DNA of 32,297 nucleotides. Source: Helicobacteraceae bacterium. Lineage in GTDB: Bacteria > Campylobacterota > Campylobacteria > Campylobacterales > Sulfurimonadaceae. Below the pieces are notes generated by a model, which was not told the DNA's origin, ran no database searches, and saw only the letters and a list, made by a program, of their open reading frames with translations. Shown here in pieces: positions 1 to 8,030 of this stretch. The stretch's first letter is position 1. Every line of letters begins with the position of its first letter. Location of the stretch: the NCBI GenBank assembly GCA_015493495.1, contig WGDB01000077.1:1-32297 (forward strand). The letters run 5' to 3'. A program made the translations under genes and the position numbers.

Positions 1-170
1 ACCTGCTTTTGAATAATCTTGAGGGTTGCTGCATCATCTAGTTCTATACGCTCATCAACTTCTACTTGTTTAAATGCTGATGTAAGAAGTCTAAGAGCAT
101 CTCTACGTAAGGTGTCTTTGGCTTTCATAGCCTCTTTGACTTCATTTTTGATTTTGTCTTTTAATAACAT
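1..170 (-). CDS. GatB/YqeY domain protein, 5' part only
   Basis: This gene is absent from the ORF track because the window edge truncates it. On the minus strand an ATG at 170 opens a frame reading MLLKDKIKNEVKEAMKAKD and continuing without a stop to base 1, about 56 residues. The helical, charged start with a KxAMKAKD-type segment and the following LRRDALRLL stretch is typical of the YqeY family, small proteins of about 150 residues related to the tail domain of the GatB amidotransferase subunit. Its role is not settled; a link to tRNA-dependent amidation is inferred from homology only. AAAGGAAA lies a few bases upstream of the ATG and serves as a ribosome binding site. The missing C-terminal two thirds lie outside the window. 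Confidence 0.8.
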   Translation of the reverse strand, partial: MLLKDKIKNEVKEAMKAKDTLRRDALRLLTSAFKQVEVDERIELDDAATLKIIQKQ

Positions 171-257
171 ATAGTTTCCTTTTTTTGGTGTAGACATTAT
201 AGTAGAGATAGAGTAATAACTGGCAAAGAGAAGGGTGTGAAACAGAGTGTGGAAGAA

Positions 258-277
258 AGAACGCTGAAAAGCGTTCT
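258..277 (-). terminator. Hairpin downstream of the SulP gene, probable terminator
   Basis: AGAACGCT-GAAA-AGCGTTCT is a perfect 8-bp stem with a four-base loop, beginning 10 bases after the SulP stop codon. On the minus strand it is followed by TTCTTCC, a weak U-rich tract. Position and stem fit an intrinsic terminator for the valS-SulP transcript; the short T run leaves some doubt. Confidence 0.6.
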
Positions 278-287
278 ATAGGGAGGT

Positions 288-1826
288 CTAATAGTCGACA
301 GCTACTTTATAAGTAGGGTCATCTTCTTCAAAAGTACAGTGAGGGCCTGCATTTTTCATAAGGGATTTACAGTCCGTACTGAGGTGACGAAGGGTGAGGT
401 TTTTACCAGCTTCTTCATACTTCTTAGTAATGCTGTCCACGGCTTCAACACCTGAAGAGTCCATGACACGGGCACTCTTAAAGTCAATGACTACGCGTGG
501 TGGATCTTGGTCTATGTCAAAGTTATCCATAAAGCTCTGGATAGAACCAAAGAAGAGGGGACCATCCAGCTCATACACCTTTGTACCATCAGGCTCGACA
601 CTTGTTCTAGCGATGATACGTGCATGTTTCCAGGCAAAAACAAGAGCAGAGATGATAACACCAGAGATAACCGCGATAGCAAGGTCAGCAAAGATAGTGA
701 TGACGGTGACAACGACCATCACAAAAGCATCACTTTTAGGCATATATTTCAAGTGACTGCCACTACTCCACTCAAAGGTTCCGATACTCACCATAAACAT
801 AATACCAACAAGAACAGCAACAGGAATGATGTTAAGAAGGTCTGTAAGGGTCGCTACAAGAAGCATAAGGCCGATAGCTGCCGTCACGCCAGAAAGACGT
901 CCCAAACCACCAGAAGTGTAGTTGATAATAGACTGACCGATCATCGCACAACCGGGCATACCACCAAAAAGACCACAGGCAATATTACCTGTACCCTGGG
1001 CGATACACTCCTTATTTCCAGAACCACGTGTACCACTCATCTCATCTAAAACCGAGAGGGTAAGTAGAGACTCTATAAGGCCTACCAATGCAACAATAAC
1101 GGCGTAAGGCAGTACTATGACAATAGCATCGAGACTCAAGAGTGTGTCAGGGATGTGAAAACTTGGTAGGTGACCTTTAAACTGACTAAGATCTGTCAGG
1201 CTTCCAACAGTGATGGTATCAATGTTTCCAAAGTAGACAACAATAGTCAGGGCAATAATCGCGACAAGACCGGCAGGTATCGCCTTGGAAAATTTAGGAA
1301 GAAAATACATAATAGCCATCGTGATGAAGACCAGAACATACATCATATAACCTTGGCCGTCAAAGAACTTGAACTGTGCCATAGCGATAACAATGGCAAG
1401 ACCATTTACAAAACCATACATAGCAGGTTGCGGAACAAGACGGATAAACTTACCGAGTTTGGCAAGACCTGCACCTATTTGTAACATACCGGCCATGATA
1501 GCGGTGAGGGTGATGTATTGCAAGATGGTGAAGGCAAGATCATCACCTCCCATCCCCTGTACAGTGTACATAGCGTTTACTTTAAGTGAAAGTCCCACAA
1601 GAACAACTGCAACAGCGCCAGTAGCCCCAGAGATCATTCCCGGTTTACCTCCGATAAGTGCTGTAATGAGACCTAATATAAAGGCAGTGTAAAGTCCGAC
1701 AATAGGGCTGACATCAGCGATAAATGAGAAGGCGATAGCTTCAGGAACGAGGGCAACAGCAACGACAAGTCCTGAAAGGATGTCGTTTTTGATGTTGGAG
1801 TTTTTATAGTTTGAGATGTTAAACAA
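288..1826 (-). CDS. SulP/SLC26 family anion permease with STAS domain
   Basis: Inner-membrane anion transporter of 512 residues. The first roughly 400 residues form a run of hydrophobic helices that include family-typical segments (VPEAIAFSFIA near residue 27 and GMISGATGAV near 63). A cytoplasmic STAS domain follows from about residue 415 to the end, with the MDSSGVEAVDS loop. SulP proteins carry sulfate, bicarbonate or other anions; the substrate cannot be read from the sequence, and bicarbonate uptake would suit an autotroph but is only a guess. The start codon is TTG. AAGGA sits five to six bases upstream and overlaps the stop codon of valS, only two bases away, so the two genes are very probably translationally coupled. 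Confidence 0.9.
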   Translation of the reverse strand: MFNISNYKNSNIKNDILSGLVVAVALVPEAIAFSFIADVSPIVGLYTAFILGLITALIGGKPGMISGATGAVAVVLVGLSLKVNAMYTVQGMGGDDLAFTILQYITLTAIMAGMLQIGAGLAKLGKFIRLVPQPAMYGFVNGLAIVIAMAQFKFFDGQGYMMYVLVFITMAIMYFLPKFSKAIPAGLVAIIALTIVVYFGNIDTITVGSLTDLSQFKGHLPSFHIPDTLLSLDAIVIVLPYAVIVALVGLIESLLTLSVLDEMSGTRGSGNKECIAQGTGNIACGLFGGMPGCAMIGQSIINYTSGGLGRLSGVTAAIGLMLLVATLTDLLNIIPVAVLVGIMFMVSIGTFEWSSGSHLKYMPKSDAFVMVVVTVITIFADLAIAVISGVIISALVFAWKHARIIARTSVEPDGTKVYELDGPLFFGSIQSFMDNFDIDQDPPRVVIDFKSARVMDSSGVEAVDSITKKYEEAGKNLTLRHLSTDCKSLMKNAGPHCTFEEDDPTYKVAVDY

Positions 1827-1828
1827 AT

Positions 1829-4465
1829 CTATCCTTGTAGTGAGTCAAGTTGATCTTTGATCTTGACCTGCTTCTCTTGTGCATCAGCTAATGCTGCTTT
1901 GTTAGTCTCGATGACTTCTGCAGGTGCATTGGCCACAAAACGTTCGTTGTTCAACATACCGTTGAGTTTTGCTATCTCTTTGTCGAGTTTTTCACTCTGT
2001 TTACTAAGACGGGCGATAATCGGTGCCAGGTCGATAGAACCTGTTGGGATGTAGACTTCAACATATTCACTCACATCACTGACAGAATTTTCTATTTTTG
2101 TGTCGGTGAACTTAAGATCTTCAACTTTTGCGAGACGGGCGATAAATGGCCCCATAAGGTCTTTTGCATCCAGGTCAGTCTTGACATAAGCTTCGGCGAT
2201 CTTCTGGTTCCCCATGTCCACCAAAGTCTTAGCACGACGTACAGCAACGATGGCATCCATGATGATCTCAAACTCTTTCTCTATCGCCTCATCGCGTGGC
2301 GCAACTTCAGGGTAGGCCGCGATCATAATCGATTCGCCTGTCTCAAGAGAGGTACCTGAAAGTTCATGGTAGAGGTGTTCGGTCATAAATGGCATAAATG
2401 GGTGAAGCAGTTTCATAGACTCTTTAAAAATGGCGCCAAGTTCAGGAACACTCTCTTTAGAGACCTTCGAAAGCTCGATACCCCAGTCACAAAACTCGTT
2501 CCATAAAAAGCGGTAAAGTGTTGTTGCCGCATCATTGAAACGGTACTCATCGATAAAGTCACGGGTCTCTGCTACTGCTACGTTGTAACGACTTAACATG
2601 TAACGACCCAGTGGTGTCTCGACTTTGATATCAGCGAGGTCATCAAAGGTCTCTACATTCATCTGTAAAAACTTTGAGGCATTGTAGAGTTTGTTAGTAA
2701 AGTTACGAGATTGCTCAAGTTTTTCGTTACTCATACGGATGTCACGACCCTGCGCTGCAGAGATAGCAAGTGTGAAACGCAGAGCATCTGCACTATACTT
2801 CTCTACCATGTCAAGTGGATCGATGACATTGCCCTTGGACTTGCTCATCTTTTGACCATGTTCGTCACGAACGAGGGCATGAAGATAGATGTCGTTGAAC
2901 GGCAGCTCTTTCATAAAGGTCTCACCCATCATCATCATTCTTGCCACCCAGAAAAAGAGGATGTCAAAACCGGTGATCAACAGTGAGTTAGGATAGAAAT
3001 CTTTAAGGTCCTGGTTTTCAAAAGTTCTGTCCATTTCGGTGTCGCCATTGCCCCAGCCTAGAGTAGAAAAAGGCCAAAGTGCAGATGAGAACCATGTGTC
3101 AAGAACATCAGGATCCTGAGTCAAGTTTTTAGAAGCACATTTTGGACAGCTCTCAGGTGCATCTTCTTGTGAGGCAAACTCGTGGTCACAGTCGTCACAA
3201 TAGAAGACAGGGATACGGTGTCCCCACCAGAGTTGACGGGAGATACACCAGTCACGAAGGTCGCCCATCCAAGCGTTGTACGAGTTGATCCAGTGTGGTG
3301 GGTAGAAAGTAGCTTCACCCTCATTGGTCTTCTCTATAGACTGTTTTGCTACTTCACTGCGTACAAACCACTGCTTAGAGATGTAAGGTTCAACAATGTT
3401 TTTACAACGGTAACAGTGACCCACCTGATGTTGGTGGTCTTCGATTTTAACAACGAAGCCTTCCTCTTTCAGACGCTGTACGATGTAGTCACGGGCTTCC
3501 ATACGCTCCATGCCAGCAAACTCGCCTGCATGCTCGTTGAGGATCCCTTTTTCATCAAAGACAGTGATAAACTCAAGATCGTGACGTTTACCTACCTCGT
3601 AGTCATTTTGATCGTGCGCTGGGGTTACTTTTACCAGACCTGTTCCAAACTCCATATCCACATGGCTGTCAGCAATGATCTTGATCTCTCTGTCGATCAA
3701 TGGAAGTTTGACCATCTTACCAATAAGGTTTTGGTAACGCTCATCATCAGGATGCACCATAACAGCAGTGTCACCAAAATAGGTCTCTGGACGGGTGGTT
3801 GCTACGGTAATGTTACCTGAACCATCAGCCAGTGGATAGTTGATGTGATAAAATTTCCCCATATGGTCTTCATGTTCTACTTCAATGTCAGAAAGGGCAC
3901 CATCATGGGTACACCAGTTGACCATGTAGTTGCCGCGAACGATAAGCCCTTCGTTGTAAAGATGTACAAAAGACTCTTTCACCGAGTTCTTAAGTCCTGC
4001 ATCCATGGTAAAACGCTCACGACTCCAGGCAGGAGAGACACCCATCTTACGAAGTTGTCCAACCATGATCCCGCCGGATTCCTCTTTCCAAGCCCAAACA
4101 CGCTCTAAAAACTTCTCGCGTCCGAGCTCCTCTTTAGTGATACCCTCTGCAAGCAGTTGCTTTTCTACAACATTTTGTGTTGCGATACCTGCGTGGTCAG
4201 TACCTGGCTGCCATAGTGTTTTATAGCCATCCATACGCTTGTAACGTGTAATGATGTCCTGGAGTGTAAAGGTCAGTGCGTGACCGATATGAAGACGTCC
4301 TGTGACGTTGGGTGGTGGCATCATAATAGAGAAGTTTTTGTTCTCTTTTTGGATGGCTTTGTTAGAGTCTACCTCAAAGTAGCCACGCTCTTCACAGATC
4401 TTGTAATAGTTGTCTTCAACGACCTTTGGATCGTATGTCGTTGCTTTTTTTGTTGCTTCAGCCAT
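1829..4465 (-). CDS. valS: Valyl-tRNA synthetase
   Basis: Class I aminoacyl-tRNA synthetase that charges tRNA-Val with valine in the cytoplasm. The HIGH signature (GRLHIGHAL, near residue 60) and the KMSKS loop (GQKMSKSKGNV) are intact. A CP1 editing region, an anticodon-binding domain and a C-terminal coiled-coil arm (LSKQSEKLDKEIAKL) follow, as in full-length ValRS. I place the start at the ATG at 4465 (878 residues, MAEATKK) rather than the upstream 4567 codon in the ORF track. AAGGTC lies seven bases before this ATG, and a TATAAT box lies between the two candidate starts, so the longer form would begin upstream of the likely transcript. The gene is divergent from the helicase gene and followed by the SulP gene. 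Confidence 0.97.
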   Translation of the reverse strand: MAEATKKATTYDPKVVEDNYYKICEERGYFEVDSNKAIQKENKNFSIMMPPPNVTGRLHIGHALTFTLQDIITRYKRMDGYKTLWQPGTDHAGIATQNVVEKQLLAEGITKEELGREKFLERVWAWKEESGGIMVGQLRKMGVSPAWSRERFTMDAGLKNSVKESFVHLYNEGLIVRGNYMVNWCTHDGALSDIEVEHEDHMGKFYHINYPLADGSGNITVATTRPETYFGDTAVMVHPDDERYQNLIGKMVKLPLIDREIKIIADSHVDMEFGTGLVKVTPAHDQNDYEVGKRHDLEFITVFDEKGILNEHAGEFAGMERMEARDYIVQRLKEEGFVVKIEDHQHQVGHCYRCKNIVEPYISKQWFVRSEVAKQSIEKTNEGEATFYPPHWINSYNAWMGDLRDWCISRQLWWGHRIPVFYCDDCDHEFASQEDAPESCPKCASKNLTQDPDVLDTWFSSALWPFSTLGWGNGDTEMDRTFENQDLKDFYPNSLLITGFDILFFWVARMMMMGETFMKELPFNDIYLHALVRDEHGQKMSKSKGNVIDPLDMVEKYSADALRFTLAISAAQGRDIRMSNEKLEQSRNFTNKLYNASKFLQMNVETFDDLADIKVETPLGRYMLSRYNVAVAETRDFIDEYRFNDAATTLYRFLWNEFCDWGIELSKVSKESVPELGAIFKESMKLLHPFMPFMTEHLYHELSGTSLETGESIMIAAYPEVAPRDEAIEKEFEIIMDAIVAVRRAKTLVDMGNQKIAEAYVKTDLDAKDLMGPFIARLAKVEDLKFTDTKIENSVSDVSEYVEVYIPTGSIDLAPIIARLSKQSEKLDKEIAKLNGMLNNERFVANAPAEVIETNKAALADAQEKQVKIKDQLDSLQG

Positions 4466-4493
4466 AAGGTGACCTTCATAAAAATTTAGGCGA

Positions 4494-4499
4494 ATTATA
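4494..4499 (-). promoter_or_regulatory. Candidate -10 box for valS
   Basis: On the minus strand CTATAATTC gives a perfect TATAAT about 28 bases upstream of the chosen valS ATG. No convincing -35 hexamer is visible, which is common for the main sigma factor of Campylobacterota. It supports the shorter valS start. Confidence 0.5.
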
Positions 4500-4554
4500 G
4501 CTAAATGGAGGTAATATTCGGCTAAATATTTGCCATGCAAATTCTCTAAATTTT

Positions 4555-4570
4555 CTCTTGTTACCAAGAG
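4555..4570 (+). other. Hairpin in the leader of the helicase gene
   Basis: CTCTTG-TTAC-CAAGAG is a perfect 6-bp stem with a four-base loop ending 29 bases before the helicase start codon, in the divergent region between valS and the helicase. No T run follows on the plus strand, so it is not an obvious terminator. It could be a leader structure or operator; function unknown. Confidence 0.35.
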
Positions 4571-4599
4571 CTATTAACCAAGCTACCTAAGGACTCTAT

Positions 4600-6717
4600 T
4601 TGCCTCTTTCGCGTTTAAATGATGACCAGTATAAAGCAGCAACTGCACCTTATGGTGAGAACCTTATCATCGCTTCTGCCGGAACGGGTAAGACCTCTAC
4701 CATTGTTGGAAGAATAGGCCACCTGTTAAACAATGGTGTCAAGCCTGAAGAGATTCTTCTGTTGACTTTTACCAACAAAGCAGCAGCAGAGATGGTCGAG
4801 CGTGTGGCACAGTACTTCGGAAAGCAGACAGCAGGCAAGATCGATGCGGGGACCTTTCACGCGATTAGCTACCGTTGGTTAAAACGATTTAATGGAAAAG
4901 TGGTACTTAAACAGCAGCGTGAGCTTAAAACCCTGTTTCGCAGTGTCTTTGAAAAACGCTCTTTTTCTCATCTCAGCACCGACAGTGAACCTTATGGTGC
5001 CAACTACCTCTATGATCTCTACTCATTTTTTCAAAATACAGAGATGTTAGAAGACTTTGAGACCTGGATCACCAAAAAACAGCCTGACCACCGTATTTAC
5101 GCACTGATCTACTCAGATGTTATTGATGAGTTTGAAGAGTTGAAATTGCAATATGGATTTTTAAACTTTAATGATCTGCTGATACAGATGCGTAACATCG
5201 CAAAAGAGAAAGAGTTGGGGTACAAAGAGGTGCTTATAGATGAGTACCAAGATACAAATGCACTGCAAGGCTCTTTAGTAGAAGCGATGCGACCGCCATC
5301 ACTTTTTTGTGTGGGGGATTATGATCAGAGTATTTATGCATTTAATGGCGCAGACATTGGTATCATAGGCTCTTTTACAAAGAAGTTTGAAAATGCAGAG
5401 GTGCATACGCTGCGTAAAAATTACCGCTCTACTGTGCCTATTCTCTCATTGGCAAACAGAGTGATCTCTCATAATGAACGTATTTATCCTAAAGAGCTGG
5501 AAGTGACCCGTCAAGGTGAAGCCCAGAGTCCTAAGTTATTGGTTTATGATGAACTGTTTGATCAGTATCATGCTATTACCGAGATGATCAAAAAGACAGC
5601 GACGCCCCATGAAGAGATCGCTGTGATCTTTCGAAACAACTCTACAGCAGATGGTATTGAAGCAGCGATGAGAGAGCAGGGTGTAGCGTGTCGTCGTAGA
5701 GGTGGCACAAGCTTTTTTGATGCTAAAGAGATCAAAGCTATATTAGATATCTACACCTTGATGGTCAATGAAAATGATATGATGGCATTTATCCATCTTT
5801 TTGAATTTGCTAAAGGGATAGGAAGTGCAATAGCAAAAGAACTTTTTATCGCCTTACAAAATGTAGGTTCCGGGTCACTACTGTATGGTGTTTTCTCTCC
5901 CGATACCAGTATTTCAAACCCTTTTGAAAAACGTAAGTTAAATCAGCAACTTGGTCTTTTTGATGACTTTTTAGAGTTGGGTTCAGCAGGACGTTTTGGT
6001 GCTTTGGGATTTGATGCGAAGTTTTTGAAAAACCCTGTATTAAAACATCCTAAGTTGACCAAAGATGGGGCCAAATTCCTTTTCAATTTTACACAACTAT
6101 TGCGTTCTATTCACGGATTGAAACAGCCCAAGACTATTGTGACTAAGATTAGAACATCTGAGTTTTATCATGGCATTGTTGATGTACTGAGCAGTAAACG
6201 TGCTGTCCTTGCAGATGGGACCATTGATGAGAAGCAGAAAAAAGAGTCCACAGAACGTATCCATAATAAGTCTCAGATACTGGTTGAGTTAACCCGTCCT
6301 TACAGCGAGCATGAACGTTTTTTAAATGCTATGATACTAGGCTCTCAAGATCTGACGCAAGGTGAGGGTGTTCACCTGCTCAGTATTCACGCCTCAAAAG
6401 GCTTAGAATATAAAGAGGTCTATGTTATAGACTTGATGGATGGACGTTTTCCAAACCGTAAACTGATGGTACGTGGGGGGAGCCTGGATGAAGAGCGTAG
6501 ACTCTTTTACGTCTCTGTTACTCGGGCAAAAGATATTTTATATCTGAGTTTTGCCAAATATGACAAGATTAAAAAAAGTGACTTTGTAGCTTCGCAGTTT
6601 TTATATGAAGCGGGGATGATGCAAGAGGATGAAGCCTATCAAAAGATGTTAAAGGTTGAAGAGAAACGTAAAGAGAAGTTAGAAGCTCAAAAGGCGGAAC
6701 AAGCACTTTTAGAGTAG
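4600..6717 (+). CDS. UvrD/Rep family (SF1A) ATP-dependent DNA helicase
   Basis: A 705-residue 3'-5' superfamily 1 helicase with all the main motifs: Q motif region (LNDDQYKAA), Walker A (ASAGTGKT, about 25-32), motif Ia (LTFTNKAAAEM), DEAD-like IDEYQD (about 213-218), motif III (GDYDQSIYAFNGA), motif IV (RKNYRS), motif V (SIHASKGLEY) and motif VI (RRLFYVSVTRAK). Such enzymes unwind DNA in repair or displace proteins from it; which of UvrD, Rep or PcrA it replaces cannot be told from the motifs. The C-terminus is a charged, lysine- and glutamate-rich helix. The start is TTG, with CTAAGGA seven bases upstream. Divergent pairing with valS matches what I recall for Campylobacter (Cj0775c/Cj0777). 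Confidence 0.93.
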   Translation: MPLSRLNDDQYKAATAPYGENLIIASAGTGKTSTIVGRIGHLLNNGVKPEEILLLTFTNKAAAEMVERVAQYFGKQTAGKIDAGTFHAISYRWLKRFNGKVVLKQQRELKTLFRSVFEKRSFSHLSTDSEPYGANYLYDLYSFFQNTEMLEDFETWITKKQPDHRIYALIYSDVIDEFEELKLQYGFLNFNDLLIQMRNIAKEKELGYKEVLIDEYQDTNALQGSLVEAMRPPSLFCVGDYDQSIYAFNGADIGIIGSFTKKFENAEVHTLRKNYRSTVPILSLANRVISHNERIYPKELEVTRQGEAQSPKLLVYDELFDQYHAITEMIKKTATPHEEIAVIFRNNSTADGIEAAMREQGVACRRRGGTSFFDAKEIKAILDIYTLMVNENDMMAFIHLFEFAKGIGSAIAKELFIALQNVGSGSLLYGVFSPDTSISNPFEKRKLNQQLGLFDDFLELGSAGRFGALGFDAKFLKNPVLKHPKLTKDGAKFLFNFTQLLRSIHGLKQPKTIVTKIRTSEFYHGIVDVLSSKRAVLADGTIDEKQKKESTERIHNKSQILVELTRPYSEHERFLNAMILGSQDLTQGEGVHLLSIHASKGLEYKEVYVIDLMDGRFPNRKLMVRGGSLDEERRLFYVSVTRAKDILYLSFAKYDKIKKSDFVASQFLYEAGMMQEDEAYQKMLKVEEKRKEKLEAQKAEQALLE

Positions 6718-6766
6718 AAATATTAATCTATTTAAATAATAGGTTATTTTAAAAAAGACGTGAGAA

Positions 6767-6780
6767 GGAGTGATTACTCC
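6767..6780. terminator. Small hairpin between convergent genes
   Basis: GGAGT-GATT-ACTCC is followed by CTCTTTTATC on the plus strand. It lies between the ends of the helicase gene and the GspF-type gene, which converge here. The 5-bp stem is short, so a terminator, possibly acting on both transcripts, is plausible but weakly supported. Confidence 0.4.
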
Positions 6781-6785
6781 CTCTT

Positions 6786-8030
6786 TTATCTTCCTTGAGC
6801 AGCATCTCCAAGACTCCACATTGGTAAGAAGATACCCAGTGCCAGAAGTAAAACAAGACCGGCAATAACACCCAACATAATAGGCTCAATAGCTTCTGCC
6901 AAACCATCGATAATAGCATCGAATCGCATTTTATAGTACTCTGTTACCTTATCGAGCATGGCATCAAGCTGACCAGATGATTCACCTGCCTTGACCATCT
7001 GTATAACCATGTTTTCAAAAAGTCCTGTCTCTTCAAGGCCCTCTTTAAGACTGCCTCCCTTTTCAACAGTCGCAAGGATTAGACCAAACTTCTTTTTCAT
7101 TGGCAAGTTGTCCGTCATATTAATAGCGGTCTCAAGAGCCTCAGAAATTGGAATACCTGAACGTACCAATTCAGAGAAGACCAGAGTGAATCGGCTTAAA
7201 GAAGAGTATAAAATAATCCCTTTAATGATTTTGGTACGAAGTAAAAGTTGATGAAACCTATATCTGAATTCCATGTTATTGTCGACCATGTATTTGATAC
7301 TTAAATAAATAGTAACAACACCTGCTAGTACATAGAGACCGTACTGTGTCAAGGCATCAGACAAAAATAGAAGGATCAATGTAGGTAGTGGTAACTCTGC
7401 ACCCAAAGAGGCAAAGATACTTTTAAACTGAGGAACAACAAAACTTAGTAGAATAGTAAAGGCCACTGCCATAGCTATCATAACATTACGAGGATAGGCC
7501 ATTGCTTTTTTAAATTTGATCACGTTTTTACGGATCTCTTCGAGCATATCACCCAAGTTGTTCAGAGCTTCTGCCATGTTACCAGTTTTCTCACCCAGAT
7601 CGATCATGGCTAGGGTAAGTCCACCTACTTGAGAACGGTAGGTATCCATAGACTTATAGAAACTTGAACCCGCATTAATATCTTCGGCACAGTTACTAAG
7701 AATATCTTTAAGGGTGGGATCGTCTGTTGCTTCTGCAAGATCCGAGAGAGACTGATGCAGAGAGATACCGGCATTGGTCATTACAGCAAGTTGTTGTATA
7801 GCTGCGATCAAGGCATCGGGTTTAAGTTTTTTCTTTTTAGCATTTTTAAAGATGTTGTCTTTAAACTGCGCAAATTGGTCTTCAAGCGGTGCAGAAGTTT
7901 CATCAAGTTTGACCAAGATACCGGAGTATTTGGCTTTGGCCATATAGTGAGCCTCTTTCTTGCTCTCTGCATAAAAGTTGTGCTCAGTCTTTTTACCACG
8001 CGCCAATACGGTAGCTGTAAAGTGTTTCAT
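6786..8030 (-). CDS. GspF/PilC/MshG-type inner-membrane platform protein
   Basis: Polytopic membrane protein of 414 residues that in type II secretion and type IV pilus machines forms the base on which pilin subunits are assembled, working with the cytoplasmic ATPase. Two copies of the T2SSF domain are visible: the first about residues 85-205 with a hydrophobic segment after AYPRN, the second about 285-410 ending in a long hydrophobic stretch (LGVIAGLVLLLALGIF). The conserved GEKTGNMAEAL and GESSGQLDAML segments occupy the same place in each repeat. An N-terminal cytoplasmic extension of about 80 residues precedes them. The start overlaps the end of the ATPase gene by four bases (ATGA). It is the last gene of the nine-gene operon and corresponds to mshG, or to ctsF of Campylobacter. 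Confidence 0.93.
   Translation of the reverse strand: MKHFTATVLARGKKTEHNFYAESKKEAHYMAKAKYSGILVKLDETSAPLEDQFAQFKDNIFKNAKKKKLKPDALIAAIQQLAVMTNAGISLHQSLSDLAEATDDPTLKDILSNCAEDINAGSSFYKSMDTYRSQVGGLTLAMIDLGEKTGNMAEALNNLGDMLEEIRKNVIKFKKAMAYPRNVMIAMAVAFTILLSFVVPQFKSIFASLGAELPLPTLILLFLSDALTQYGLYVLAGVVTIYLSIKYMVDNNMEFRYRFHQLLLRTKIIKGIILYSSLSRFTLVFSELVRSGIPISEALETAINMTDNLPMKKKFGLILATVEKGGSLKEGLEETGLFENMVIQMVKAGESSGQLDAMLDKVTEYYKMRFDAIIDGLAEAIEPIMLGVIAGLVLLLALGIFLPMWSLGDAAQGR

Noticed and set aside
507-1049. 180-codon plus-strand ORF opposite the SulP gene
   Set aside because: Antisense shadow of a well-supported membrane protein; composition rich in Thr, Asp, His and Lys with no domain or ribosome binding site.
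3182-3820. 212-codon plus-strand ORF within valS
   Set aside because: Antisense to the conserved ValRS catalytic region; the long open frame follows from codon usage of the real gene.
4466-4567. N-terminal extension of ValRS (34 extra residues)
   Set aside because: The extension overlaps a TATAAT promoter candidate and has no family-like sequence, while the internal ATG has a good ribosome binding site.
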